Assembly: GCA_001915385.1 (NCBI GenBank)
Contig: MNQK01000005.1
Location: forward strand, 1 to 64,000
Reading direction: 5' to 3'
Source of the DNA: Bacteroidales bacterium 52_46
GTDB taxonomy: Bacteria; Bacteroidota; Bacteroidia; Bacteroidales; Muribaculaceae
DNA length: 64,000 bases
Part shown: positions 39,605-48,653 of the stretch, piece by piece
Layout: the number at the start of each line of letters is the position of its first letter
Numbering within the stretch: the stretch's first letter is position 1
Notes under the pieces: generated by a model
The model's input: only the letters and a program-made list of their open reading frames with translations
The model's database searches: none
Told to the model about the DNA's origin: nothing
Program-made: the position numbers and the translations under genes

Positions 39605-42601
39605 TTATCGTTTCAGCATTTTTTTGTTGCCTACTATGTAGATGCCGGCGGGGAGGTCGGTGAGGGCATCTTCGCGGTCAACGCCCTGCTTGAGCATCAT
39701 GCCCTGCATGTTGTAGACATTCACCGGAGCGTTCATGTCTTCCGTTGCTATCTCGTCCAATCCTGCTACTGTTCCGTTGTTGACGGTGAACTGATACGGA
39801 GTGAATTCCGAAGCGCCGTAGTTGTAGCCGACCGACTGCACGCCCAATTCGTAATTGCCATCTTCAAGGTTGTCGAAGAAGCATGTCTCGGAGGGAAGGA
39901 ACGAGCTCCACTCGGTGTACGCTTTCAGTTTGCCGGTATTGATGTCGGCGGGGACACGCATTATGGTGCCTGAAGCATTGCGCGACGTGCCTCCTACGCG
40001 GCGCAGGTAGGTGTTGTAGATGGCTTTGCTGCCCGATTGGGTGTACATCTTGTCCCATGTAACGTTGACGCGTTTTGTATCCTTGTCGTAAGAGACCTGT
40101 ATATTGTCGGGAGCGGCAGGGACCTGAGCCACCTGATTCTTGCCTTCAAGGGTACGGTTAAGGTATACGCGGGGAGCACCGTCGCCGGCGGGTGAAATGA
40201 GGTCGAGCATTCCGTCGCCGTCAATGTCGCCGAATGTTATCCATGACTGCTCCTCGTCGACTGTTTCGCCGTAGTAATCCTTATTCTTGAGCAGGCCGTT
40301 GTTGAAAACATAGTTTTCGTTGTACTTACCGGTACTGCTTGACATGTATGTGCCGTTTGACCAGTCACTGTTCGGTCCCCAGCCGTCGGCGAGATAATCG
40401 ACAAACCCGTCGCCGTTGAAGTCGGCAAGGATGGAAGTACGTGTCATAGCCACTGACGATGGGTGCAGGTCGGTGAGCACTTCGGAAAATTTCACATCGG
40501 TGCCGTCCGACTCGTTGCGGAGTATGAAAGCCACCTTGCCGTCGCGGCCGTTGGTGTTGTTGAAACTGTTATTGTTGGTGGTTCCGCTGAGCAGGATATC
40601 CATTTTGCCGTCCTGGTCGTAGTCGAGCACGTGGATTGCGGTCTCATTGCCGTTATCCTCGTTCTTGGAGTAGTCGTTGCTGTGGAAAGCCACTGAGAAG
40701 TTGCCTTTACCGTCGTTGGTCATGATTACAAGTTCGTAGCCACCGTCTATACTGACGCCGTCGGCACCGGTTATAGCGTCGTGATATCCGTTGAGCAGTA
40801 TGTCGGGGTAACCGTCGCAGTTGAAGTCGCCGAAAAGTGAAGTGGCGTAGAAATTGCGGTTGGAGGCAATGTGTCTGCGGGTAAATGTATTGTCACCGTT
40901 GTTGATGTAGAGGTTTGTGCCGTTGGCGTCATACCATGCGAACTGGCCGTTTTCGTTTGTAGTTCCGTTGTCGGTCACCATCAGTATGTCGGGATAGCCG
41001 TCGCCATTGACATCGGCGATAGAGAGACGGTGGTATTTGCCTGGAAGCGAGCAGCCCCAGTCGCCGTGCTTGTTGTTGCCGATATTGTTGGGATAACCGT
41101 TGATCTGAGAGAATCGGGTACCGTCGCCATTATTGATGAACACCTGATTGTTGGGGTCGCCGTACACGGTGTATTTTTTGTAAGTGCCCCAGCCATGCGT
41201 GTCGCAGTCCCACGTGAGGAAGTCGACGGCGCCGTCCTGGTTAAGGTCGGCGAATGCGCGTACCTGAGCGCCGTATACTATCGGGAGATAGTCCTCGTTG
41301 TTGTCGGCGACACGTGCTTCGCCGCGTTTCACGCCCGAATTGTCGTATGCCTCAAAACCGTAGGGATGTCCGAAGCCTTTGTTGAAAGCCATGTATGATG
41401 CATCGCCCCAATTCCAGTTAGAGCCATCGTGTTCGTATGACTGACCGCTGCAATAGTAGTCCATGCGGCCGTCGCCGTCAAAGTCGGCGATAATGGGTAG
41501 AGCCTTGTCGCCGCCGCAGTTATAGTACATGCCTTCGCCCTGCAGCCAAGCCTTATCAAGACGGAACTGTGGATTGTCACCCGTCGCAGCGACCAAGTCA
41601 GTGGAATTGATGCTGTTGATATACTTGAAGTTGTTTTCAATCACGGCGTTGACCGACGCGTTGCCGTTGGTATCGTCAATACCCACCCAATCCATCATCA
41701 CGATGCCTGTGGGGCCGGGGATGTAGCTGTCTGAGCTAACATAGTCAACAAACTTCTGATTGAAGAAAGTGGCGTTTGACTTATAGCTTGCGCTTGTAGA
41801 GCTCTTGGAATAAGAGGAGAGGAAGTTCATAGCCCACACGATATTCGCAGGGTCGCCGTTAATGCTGTGACGGGTAGTGAAATCCAGAAGATTGGTCATG
41901 AACCGTGTTTTTTCGGCATTGTCACCGTTAGTATTGGCGCGGTCCTGCACGAAGAATTTCGAGCTGTTCATATCGTCGCCTGCGGCACCGATGATGCGGC
42001 TGCGGTTGGAGAGGTTGTTGAATTCCTCCGACCAGTTTTCGAAGAAACCGCCGAAGTAGGGTTCGTCGGCATATTTGTCGCGGCTCAGCACAAGCATCTT
42101 GCCACGCATCTCGCCTACAGTCAGGTCGCGGCGGAATGCTATTACCTTATCCTTAAGCTCATCGCTCTCAAAGAGAGCCTTGAGCAACTTGGCATAATTG
42201 TCGTTATTGTCGACGGCAAGCAGATGGAGCACGACAAATTCATCGGGGTTATCGTTCAGGAATTTCCCGATAACATTTTTCATCGCGTCATCGAAAGTGA
42301 TTTTGCAATTGATAATGCCATGGTGCGCTTCGAGCGTATTGCCGCTGGCTTTCGGACGGAAGTCAAACGCACGGATACCTAATTCCAGCTGCTTGTCAAG
42401 AGAAATTTCCTGTGTCCTTGCATAGGAATCCAAGGTTGTACCGTTGCCGGTGGCCGAGTCGTGCGTGCCGGGGATAGACACCTGTGCGACGTATGCGTCG
42501 TCGGGAAGCTCCGACATCCAGTTGCTGCCCGTCCAGGCCAGGCACTGGAAGGCAAAAGCGCTTACAATGGTAAACGCGCCTGTGAGTAATAATTTTTTCA
42601 T
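39605..42601 (-). CDS. secreted PI-PLC X-domain protein with FG-GAP/VCBS repeats
   Basis: A 998-residue exported protein. After the signal peptide comes a phosphatidylinositol-specific phospholipase C X domain with the first catalytic His in 'VSIPGTHDSATGNG' (H47), 'LGIRAFDFRPK' and 'EAHHGIIN' (second His). Residues ~360-820 carry about eight calcium-type 'DxDGDGxxD' FG-GAP/VCBS repeats ('IADFDGDGRMDY', 'FADLNQDGAVDF', 'VDYLADGWG'), forming a propeller. An FN3-like domain and a tail 'VYNMQGMMLKQGV...GIYIV' of sorting type follow. It should cleave phosphoinositide or GPI-type substrates, possibly host-derived; the target is inferred. Confidence 0.88.
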   Translation of the reverse strand: MKKLLLTGAFTIVSAFAFQCLAWTGSNWMSELPDDAYVAQVSIPGTHDSATGNGTTLDSYARTQEISLDKQLELGIRAFDFRPKASGNTLEAHHGIINCKITFDDAMKNVIGKFLNDNPDEFVVLHLLAVDNNDNYAKLLKALFESDELKDKVIAFRRDLTVGEMRGKMLVLSRDKYADEPYFGGFFENWSEEFNNLSNRSRIIGAAGDDMNSSKFFVQDRANTNGDNAEKTRFMTNLLDFTTRHSINGDPANIVWAMNFLSSYSKSSTSASYKSNATFFNQKFVDYVSSDSYIPGPTGIVMMDWVGIDDTNGNASVNAVIENNFKYINSINSTDLVAATGDNPQFRLDKAWLQGEGMYYNCGGDKALPIIADFDGDGRMDYYCSGQSYEHDGSNWNWGDASYMAFNKGFGHPYGFEAYDNSGVKRGEARVADNNEDYLPIVYGAQVRAFADLNQDGAVDFLTWDCDTHGWGTYKKYTVYGDPNNQVFINNGDGTRFSQINGYPNNIGNNKHGDWGCSLPGKYHRLSIADVNGDGYPDILMVTDNGTTNENGQFAWYDANGTNLYINNGDNTFTRRHIASNRNFYATSLFGDFNCDGYPDILLNGYHDAITGADGVSIDGGYELVIMTNDGKGNFSVAFHSNDYSKNEDNGNETAIHVLDYDQDGKMDILLSGTTNNNSFNNTNGRDGKVAFILRNESDGTDVKFSEVLTDLHPSSVAMTRTSILADFNGDGFVDYLADGWGPNSDWSNGTYMSSSTGKYNENYVFNNGLLKNKDYYGETVDEEQSWITFGDIDGDGMLDLISPAGDGAPRVYLNRTLEGKNQVAQVPAAPDNIQVSYDKDTKRVNVTWDKMYTQSGSKAIYNTYLRRVGGTSRNASGTIMRVPADINTGKLKAYTEWSSFLPSETCFFDNLEDGNYELGVQSVGYNYGASEFTPYQFTVNNGTVAGLDEIATEDMNAPVNVYNMQGMMLKQGVDREDALTDLPAGIYIVGNKKMLKR

Positions 42602-42691
42602 GATGAAATGTTGTGAATTATGTTTGGTTTGGAGTTAGATTTGCAAGGTCTGCGGCAACTGAGGGTCAAATATCTACTGCTGCCGTTGACG

Positions 42692-42699
42692 CAAAATTA
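42692..42699 (-). promoter_or_regulatory. -7 box of the PI-PLC gene
   Basis: TAATTTTG on the minus strand, about 90 bases upstream of the ATG at 42601. The -33 element is not clear. The rest of 42602-42812 shows nothing else. Confidence 0.5.
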
Positions 42700-42812
42700 G
42701 CATTTCACGACCAAACACGTCGACTACATTTTCATCATTTTTTGCTACAATTACGACATAATTGCACACCTAAAACGGCGATTTGATTGATATTTTTTGT
42801 TTTACTACTCAT

Positions 42813-44156
42813 TTATGATAATTTGCGGCAACCTTCGCATGCGCCCAAAGTGCCTGCAAAACGTTTTTCAACCAAATGACGCAGACGGTCGCGAAGGGCT
42901 TCGACCGAAACGGTGTCGATGACATCGACCATGAAGGCCTGCATGAGCATTGTGCGCGCCTCATCGCGCGGTATGCCGCGGCTTTGCATGTAGAACAGCG
43001 CCTCCTGATTTAGTTGTCCGGTAGTGGCGCCGTGGCTGCACTTCACGTCGTCATTGTTGATGATAAGCTGCGGCTTGGCATGCATCTGCGCGCCCTGCGA
43101 GGCAAGGATATTGTTGTTGGTCTGGAATGCCTCGGTGAAACGCGCGTCGGGAAATACCTCAATAAGCCCCTCGAAAGCACCGCGGGCTTCGTCGTCGAGC
43201 ACATAGCGGAAAAGCTGATTGGAGGTGGAGCGGCCGACACGGTGGTTGATGACGGTCGAATTGTCGATATGCTGGGCTGCGGAACCGACAGCCATGCCGT
43301 AAAGTCCTGTCGAACAGCGTTCGCCGAGAATATCGACGGTGTATTCGTTGCGGGTGATGCCGTTGAGCAGCGTGGTAGTGTTGCCCAGGAACGACGAACG
43401 CTCCTCCTGACGGACGAACGCAAGCGAAAGATGGCGGGTCGACGCGTCCGATTCCTCGATATCATAGACTTCAAAACGAGCCCCACGACCTACGTTGGCC
43501 TCTATGACCTGCAGACCGAGATACTCAACGGCGGGGTTATTGGAGTGGTCGCAAAGCAGCAGGCGCAGGTCGGCGTCCTCACCGACGTCGACAAGTAGCC
43601 TGCGCACGGCCATCATCGGCACGTCGCTCTGGAATATATTGACAATCTGCAGCGGGCGGTCAAGTTTCACTCCCTTTTCGAGGCGGATGTATACGCCGTC
43701 CTGCACGAGCAGGGTGTTGAGAGCCACCTGCGTGTTGTCGAGCGGGGCGATTTTGCCGTAGCAGCGCGCCACGCTGTCGGGAAAGCGTACGGCGGCTTCG
43801 GCGAGCGACATCACGGTGACGCCCTCGGGAAGATTGCGCAGCAGCGACTTGGTAGGCACGAATTTATCATTGGCGACCACGCCCATGAGCGACGACATGT
43901 TGGGGACATCGCAGCGGAAAGTCTCGGCCACGTCGACAGGTATGTCGATGCGCGCTATGTTGAGTCCGTAGTCAGGTGCGAGAAGGTCGGCTACCGAGGT
44001 AATCTCGTAGCCTTCATCGCCTTTTTCCGGGAGCGACTTGCCGCGCAGGGCAGCCAACGCGGCGGGGCGCTGTGCGTTGAGCAGAGGCGCCGAGCCGGCA
44101 TCGATAATCTCGCGGTTGTCGGTATATAAATCTATATATTGAGTCAGTGCGTTCAT
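42813..44156 (-). CDS. sufD: Fe-S cluster assembly protein SufD
   Basis: A 447-residue SufD, partner of SufB in the SufBC2D scaffold. The C-terminal conserved block 'NNDDVKCSHGATTGQLNQEA' with 'FYMQSRGIPRDEARTMLMQA' is the SufB/SufD signature. ATG 44156 ('MNALTQYIDLYTDNREI') is chosen; a frame from 44180 adds only repeat-derived residues. It is the last suf gene here: sufS, which often follows sufD in Bacteroidales, is absent and the next gene is the unrelated PI-PLC gene. Confidence 0.93.
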   Translation of the reverse strand: MNALTQYIDLYTDNREIIDAGSAPLLNAQRPAALAALRGKSLPEKGDEGYEITSVADLLAPDYGLNIARIDIPVDVAETFRCDVPNMSSLMGVVANDKFVPTKSLLRNLPEGVTVMSLAEAAVRFPDSVARCYGKIAPLDNTQVALNTLLVQDGVYIRLEKGVKLDRPLQIVNIFQSDVPMMAVRRLLVDVGEDADLRLLLCDHSNNPAVEYLGLQVIEANVGRGARFEVYDIEESDASTRHLSLAFVRQEERSSFLGNTTTLLNGITRNEYTVDILGERCSTGLYGMAVGSAAQHIDNSTVINHRVGRSTSNQLFRYVLDDEARGAFEGLIEVFPDARFTEAFQTNNNILASQGAQMHAKPQLIINNDDVKCSHGATTGQLNQEALFYMQSRGIPRDEARTMLMQAFMVDVIDTVSVEALRDRLRHLVEKRFAGTLGACEGCRKLS

Positions 44157-44185
44157 AACAATCAGTTGATTTCTGAGCAATCGGA

Positions 44186-44272
44186 GCTCTCGGAGAACTC
44201 AGAGTACTCGGAGTCCCCCGGAGCTCTCGGAGAACTCGGTAATTATGAATTATGAATTATGCATTATGAATT
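44186..44272. repeat. CTCGGAG cluster and AATTATGAATT simple repeat before sufD
   Basis: GAGCTCTCGGAGAACTCAGA-type units (44186-44240) repeated twice, then AATTATGAATTATGCATTAT (44243-44272). It fills the sufC-sufD gap and can form hairpins. Confidence 0.6.
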
Positions 44273-45025
44273 CTCCTTAATCCAGTCGTAGCCGCGTTCT
44301 TCAAGCTCGAGGGCAAGCTCGGGGCCACCGGTCATTACGATGCGGCCTTTGTAGAGCACGTGGACGTAATCGGGCTTGATATAGTCAAGCAGACGCTGGT
44401 AGTGCGTGATGACGATTGTGGCGTTTTCAGCAGTCTTGAGGGTGTTGACGCCCTGCGATACTACGCGGAGGGCGTCGATGTCGAGGCCGGAGTCAGTCTC
44501 GTCGAGTATAGATAGCTGCGGCTCGAGCACGGCCATCTGGAAGATTTCGTTGCGTTTTTTCTCGCCGCCGGAGAAACCCTCGTTGACCGAACGCGAGGCG
44601 AGTTTGTTGTCAAGCTCCACGACGGCGCGTTTCTGACGCATCATCTTGAGAAATTCGGTTGCCGACATGGGGGGCTCGTTGAAATATTTGCGTTTGGCAT
44701 TGACGGCGGCACGCATGAAGTTGACCATCGATACACCGGGGATTTCCACCGGGTACTGGAACGAAAGGAACAGCCCTTCGTGCGAGCGGTCCTCGGGTGA
44801 CAGCGCAAGCAGGTCGATGCCGTGGAGTGTGGCCGAGCCTTCGGTTACCGTAAATGCGGGATTGCCGGCGAGCACTGACGACAGTGTCGACTTACCCGAA
44901 CCGTTGGGTCCCATTATGGCATGCACCTCGCCGCGGCGCACGGTCAGGTTTATGCCTTTAAGTATCTCTTTTTCGCCGATTGAGGCGTGCAGGTTTCTGA
45001 CATCAAGAAGATTAGTACAATTCAT
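44264..45025 (-). CDS. sufC: Fe-S cluster assembly ATPase SufC
   Basis: A 253-residue ABC-type ATPase of the SufBCD complex. Walker A 'MGPNGSGKSTLSSVLAG', Q-loop 'LFLSFQYPVEIPGV', ABC signature 'GFSGGEKKRNEI' and Walker B 'LSILDETDSGLDIDAL' are all present. The SufC-specific salt-bridge Glu region is intact. It lies between sufB and sufD; both gaps are filled with AATTATGAATT-type repeats. Confidence 0.96.
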   Translation of the reverse strand: MNCTNLLDVRNLHASIGEKEILKGINLTVRRGEVHAIMGPNGSGKSTLSSVLAGNPAFTVTEGSATLHGIDLLALSPEDRSHEGLFLSFQYPVEIPGVSMVNFMRAAVNAKRKYFNEPPMSATEFLKMMRQKRAVVELDNKLASRSVNEGFSGGEKKRNEIFQMAVLEPQLSILDETDSGLDIDALRVVSQGVNTLKTAENATIVITHYQRLLDYIKPDYVHVLYKGRIVMTGGPELALELEERGYDWIKENS

Positions 45026-45153
45026 AATTCACTTTTTCAATTCATAATTCATAATTCATAATTCATAATTCACTTTTTCAATTCATAATTCATATTTTGG
45101 GTACAGGGCTCGACGGGCGATAATTGTGAATTATGAATTGTGAATTATGAATT
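45026..45153. repeat. AATTCATAATTCA simple repeat array between sufB and sufC
   Basis: Multiple ATTCATAATTCA units (45026-45095) and inverted GAATTATGAATTG units (45125-45153) that can form a long AT hairpin inside the suf transcript. Similar sequence occurs at 44243-44272 and 47193-47218. Confidence 0.7.
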
Positions 45154-46602
45154 TTATCCTACTGAGCCTTCGAGGGTGATCTGGAGGAGCTTCTGGGCTT
45201 CTACCGCAAACTCCATGGGGAGTTTGTTCATTACCTCTTTGGCGTAGCCGTTGACTATCAGGCCTACGGCTTCTTCGGAGGGTATGCCGCGCTGGTTGCA
45301 GTAGAAAAGCTGGTCTTCCGAAATCTTTGAAGTGGTGGCCTCATGCTCTACTACGGCAGTCGGATTTTTGACATCGATATAGGGGAACGTGTGCGCGCCG
45401 CAGCGTGACGAGAGCAGCAGCGAGTCGCACTGCGTGTAGTTGCGGCAGCCGTCGGCAGCGGGAACCACTTTCACCAGTCCGCGGTAGGAATTCTGGCTCT
45501 CCCCGGCCGAGATGCCTTTCGATACGATTGTGGAGCGGCTGTTGCGCCCTATGTGTATCATCTTTGTGCCGGTGTCGGCCTGCTGACGGTTGCGGGTCAC
45601 GGCCACGGAGTAAAATTCGCCCACCGAGTTGTCGCCCTTGAGCACGCAGGAGGGATATTTCCATGTGATGGCCGAACCGGTCTCGACCTGGGTCCATGAC
45701 AGCTTGGAGAAGTCGCCGCGGCACAGACCGCGCTTGGTGACGAAGTTGTAGATACCTCCGCGTCCTTCCTTGTCGCCGGCGTACCAGTTCTGCACGGTCG
45801 AGTATTTCACTTCGGCGCGCTCCTCGACGATGATTTCCACGATGGCGGCATGGAGCTGGTTTTCATCGCGCTGCGGGGCGGTGCACCCCTCGAGATAGCT
45901 CACGTAGGCATCGTCGTCGGCCACGATGAGCGTGCGCTCGAACTGCCCCGTACCCGAGGCGTTGATGCGGAAATAGGTCGACAGTTCCATCGGACAGCGC
46001 ACACCTTTGGGGATATACACAAACGAACCGTCGGAGAACACGGCCGAGTTGAGCGCCGCGAAGAAATTGTCGCGGTACGACACCACGGTGCCGAGATATT
46101 TGCGCACGAGGTCGGGATAATCCCTGACAGCCTCGGAGAAGGAGCAGAATATTATGCCGAGTGAGGCAAGTTTCTCCTTGTGCGTGGTCTTGACCGACGA
46201 TGAGTCCATCACGGCGTCGACGGCCATGCCCGAGAGCTGTTTCTGCTCCTCGAGAGGTATGCCGAGACGGTTGAAGGTGTCAATCAGTTCGGGGTCGACA
46301 TCGTCGAGGCTTTTCGGCCCCTCCTTCTTGCGGGGAGCGGCGTAATAGCTTATGGCCTGATAGTCGATGTCGGGAATGTCGAGATGCGCCCACCGCGGCA
46401 TCTTGAGTGTCAGCCAGTAGCGGTAGGCCTCGAGGCGGAAATCGAGAAGCCATTGCGGCTCCTGCTTTTTCGCCGAGATAAGACGTATGACGTCCTCATT
46501 GAGCCCGACGGGGATAATATCGGTGTCGATGTCGCTGACAAAGCCGTATTTATACTCGCCGGTGGTGGCGTCGGAGATTATATCTTTATTCTGTTCTTTC
46601 AT
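45154..46602 (-). CDS. sufB: Fe-S cluster assembly protein SufB
   Basis: A 482-residue SufB scaffold subunit: 'WLLDFRLEAYRYWLTLKMP' near the N-terminus, 'AVFSDGSFVYIPKGVRCPME', 'CTAPQRDENQLHAAIVEI', and C-terminal 'EHEATTSKISEDQLFYCNQR' containing the cluster-site residues. Length is normal for the family. It starts one base after cvpA ends and is followed by sufC across a repeat-rich gap, so order is cvpA-sufB-sufC-sufD on the minus strand. Confidence 0.96.
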   Translation of the reverse strand: MKEQNKDIISDATTGEYKYGFVSDIDTDIIPVGLNEDVIRLISAKKQEPQWLLDFRLEAYRYWLTLKMPRWAHLDIPDIDYQAISYYAAPRKKEGPKSLDDVDPELIDTFNRLGIPLEEQKQLSGMAVDAVMDSSSVKTTHKEKLASLGIIFCSFSEAVRDYPDLVRKYLGTVVSYRDNFFAALNSAVFSDGSFVYIPKGVRCPMELSTYFRINASGTGQFERTLIVADDDAYVSYLEGCTAPQRDENQLHAAIVEIIVEERAEVKYSTVQNWYAGDKEGRGGIYNFVTKRGLCRGDFSKLSWTQVETGSAITWKYPSCVLKGDNSVGEFYSVAVTRNRQQADTGTKMIHIGRNSRSTIVSKGISAGESQNSYRGLVKVVPAADGCRNYTQCDSLLLSSRCGAHTFPYIDVKNPTAVVEHEATTSKISEDQLFYCNQRGIPSEEAVGLIVNGYAKEVMNKLPMEFAVEAQKLLQITLEGSVG

Positions 46603-46603
46603 G

Positions 46604-47152
46604 CTATTTATCGTTATGATCGTGGCCGTCGTCCTTGCCTACGCTGGCCACTGCAGTCACAAAATCCTTGAATGTCTCGCTGCCAAGCACTTTGGGGGCG
46701 AAGTCGACCACGGCCCTGGCCGCGCGGCCTTCGGCGAGACGGCTGTTGGACGTGATGTCGATGTCGGGCCGGAATGCCTGCCAGATGTTGAGCAACAGAC
46801 TGAATATCAGGAACCACTCGAAGAGCGAGAAAAGGGCTCCCGCAATGCGGTCGATGACCGTAAGATGAAGGGAATGCGTTACCGTTTTTATAAGGCTCGC
46901 CACCAGACGCGCGGCTATAAAACCTACGATAAAGAGGAGCACGCTCGCAAATACGCCGCTGACGTAGAGGTCGTTGGCATCGGGATTGCTTCCGGCGAAA
47001 AGGCGCGTGACAGAGCCTGAGAACAGTCGGCACGCTATTATGCCGACAATGACACCGCCTACCGAGCCGAGCTGCGTGATGACTCCCCGTCGCAGTCCGT
47101 AGACAATCGAGACGATAAAAATCAGTAATATGAGAATGTCAAGAGCTGCCAT
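46604..47152 (-). CDS. CvpA family membrane protein
   Basis: A 182-residue protein with four N-terminal helices ('LDILILLIFIVSIVYGLRRG', 'VFASVLLFIVGFIAARL') matching the CvpA/colicin V production family. The core motif 'YGLRRGVITQLGSVGGVIVG' is conserved. CvpA proteins support envelope homeostasis and colicin V export in E. coli; the role here is unknown. Linkage to sufBCD is common in Bacteroidales. The start 47152 is supported by the promoter at 47183-47190. Confidence 0.88.
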   Translation of the reverse strand: MAALDILILLIFIVSIVYGLRRGVITQLGSVGGVIVGIIACRLFSGSVTRLFAGSNPDANDLYVSGVFASVLLFIVGFIAARLVASLIKTVTHSLHLTVIDRIAGALFSLFEWFLIFSLLLNIWQAFRPDIDITSNSRLAEGRAARAVVDFAPKVLGSETFKDFVTAVASVGKDDGHDHNDK

Positions 47153-47182
47153 TTCAAAATATGTATCGGATAATTCAATCTG

Positions 47183-47190
47183 CAAAGTTA
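47183..47190 (-). promoter_or_regulatory. -7 box of the cvpA-suf operon
   Basis: TAACTTTG on the minus strand, 31 bases upstream of the cvpA ATG at 47152. Confidence 0.6.
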
Positions 47191-47192
47191 AT

Positions 47193-47333
47193 CAAATTCA
47201 TAATTCATAATGCATAATTTACAATTATTAATTGTGCATTGTTCGTTCCCGACTTAAATTACACTTTATCGCTCCAGGGGCTGTATGAACCACATTACTA
47301 ATTACTAATTACTAATTACTAATTACTAATTGC
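47193..47333. repeat. AT-rich simple repeats including ATTACTA array
   Basis: AATTCATAATTCATAATGCA (from 47193) and five to six ATTACTA units (47296-47333) directly behind the exonuclease stop. Confidence 0.65.
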
Positions 47334-47835
47334 CAATGGCAGCGAGTTCGTGGAGGAAGAGGCGGGCGCACATTTCGGCATCGTCTCCGGCACGGTGGTG
47401 GGTGCCTTCGGGGATACCGAGCGCGGAGCAGAGGTAGCCGAGTTTGTTGCAGCGCATGCCGTAGATGCGGCGCGCAGTGGCGAGGGTGCAGTGCCAGCGC
47501 AGCCGGGGGAGATGTATACGGTAGAGTTCGGCTGCGGCATGGAGGCAGCTGCGGTCGAAAGTGTAGTTGTGGGCAACGAAGGTGTCGTAGTCGTCAAGGT
47601 AGGTACGTTCGATTTCGTCCCACACCTCGGCGAAATCGGGAGCGTCCTCGGTGTCCTCGGGGCGTATGCCGTGAATCTTTATATTCCAGAAGTGGTAGCG
47701 GTTGTGGGGAGGCCGCACAAGCCACGAACGCGTCTCGACCACTTCGCCGTCGCGCACCACACATATTCCCACCTCACATATTGAATCACGGGCGGCAGTG
47801 GCCGTCTCGAAGTCTATTGCGATAAAATTAATCAT
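47326..47835 (-). CDS. DEDDh-type 3'-5' exonuclease (DnaQ-like)
   Basis: A 169-residue single-domain exonuclease. Exo I is 'FIAIDFETAT' (D and E), Exo II is 'FVAHNYTFDRSCL' (D), Exo III is 'HRAGDDAEMCARLF' (H and D), so all five catalytic residues are present. It resembles DNA polymerase III epsilon-like and ExoX-like enzymes; the substrate is not known. A TACTTTTG promoter-like box lies at 47855-47862 (minus). The C-terminus runs into the ATTACTA repeat array. Confidence 0.88.
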   Translation of the reverse strand: MINFIAIDFETATAARDSICEVGICVVRDGEVVETRSWLVRPPHNRYHFWNIKIHGIRPEDTEDAPDFAEVWDEIERTYLDDYDTFVAHNYTFDRSCLHAAAELYRIHLPRLRWHCTLATARRIYGMRCNKLGYLCSALGIPEGTHHRAGDDAEMCARLFLHELAAIGN

Positions 47836-47892
47836 AAGTAACTATATTCTCTTGCAAAAGTACGCAATAAATATATAGCGGGCGGCAAAAAA

Positions 47893-47923
47893 TTGTTAAA
47901 GCCTACGATATTGCTTATCTTTG
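47893..47923 (+). promoter_or_regulatory. Nudix gene promoter
   Basis: TTG (47893-47895), 20-base spacer and TATCTTTG (47916-47923). It rules out start codons before about 47930. Confidence 0.65.
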
Positions 47924-47944
47924 CGTGCAAAACCATTTCTTAAT

Positions 47945-48454
47945 ATGAAAGATAACGAGAGGGAGATATTTCCTGTAGTGGACAGGGAGGGACGGACTGT
48001 CGGGAAGGCTACGCGCGGCAAGTGCCACAACGGATCGCACCTGCTGCACCCTGTGGTACACCTGCATGTATTCAACAGCAAGGGCGAGCTTTATCTGCAG
48101 CGGCGCCCAGACTGGAAGGATATTCAGCCGGGCAAATGGGACACGGCCGTCGGCGGCCATGTGGATTACGGCGAGTCGACCGCCGACGCATTGCGGCGCG
48201 AGGTACGCGAGGAATTGGGCATCACGGAGTTCGAGTCGGTGTTTATGGATTCATATATATTTGAAAATGAGCGCGAAAGCGAATATGTCAATGTGTACCG
48301 CACAGTCTACGACTGGGAGGTGCATCCGAGCGACGAACTTGACGGCGGACGTTTTTGGACACCCGACGAGATACGGGCTTCGCTCGGCTGCGGCGTATTC
48401 ACTCCCAATTTCGAGCAGGAGTTCAGGAGGTTTTTTGAGGTATCAAAAGTATAA
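47945..48454 (+). CDS. Nudix hydrolase
   Basis: A 169-residue Nudix protein. The Nudix box G-x5-E-x7-REUxEExGU is complete ('GGHVDYGESTADALRREV', 'REELGI'). The upstream 'HLHVFNSKGELYLQRRPDWK' and 'PGKWDTAVGG' resemble IDI-type and YfcD-like Nudix enzymes, which act on nucleoside diphosphate-linked or isoprenoid substrates; the true substrate cannot be read. The ATG 47945 is set by the promoter at 47916-47923. Confidence 0.92.
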   Translation: MKDNEREIFPVVDREGRTVGKATRGKCHNGSHLLHPVVHLHVFNSKGELYLQRRPDWKDIQPGKWDTAVGGHVDYGESTADALRREVREELGITEFESVFMDSYIFENERESEYVNVYRTVYDWEVHPSDELDGGRFWTPDEIRASLGCGVFTPNFEQEFRRFFEVSKV

Positions 48455-48510
48455 TCCGAGTATAATCCGAAAATAATTTATATAATTATGCATTTATGCG
48501 GGTGAAACGC

Positions 48511-48541
48511 TTGCATCCGGGCTCTTTTTTTCGTATCTTTG
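48511..48541 (+). promoter_or_regulatory. promoter of the first CotH gene
   Basis: TTG (48511-48513), 20-base spacer, TATCTTTG (48534-48541), with a ~110-base leader to the ATG at 48654. Confidence 0.65.
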
Positions 48542-48653
48542 CATATTGTTTTTCGGAAATCGAGAGATGTGTCATCTCAATTATTTCCGCATTAAATTAA
48601 TCTTGAATCATTCCTTTTTTGCAACATCGTAACTATTTTAACCAAAGTCAACC

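Noticed and set aside
45026..45153. Possible CRISPR or origin-like AT array
   Set aside because: Units are short, overlapping simple repeats; no spacers, DnaA-box pattern or cas genes nearby.
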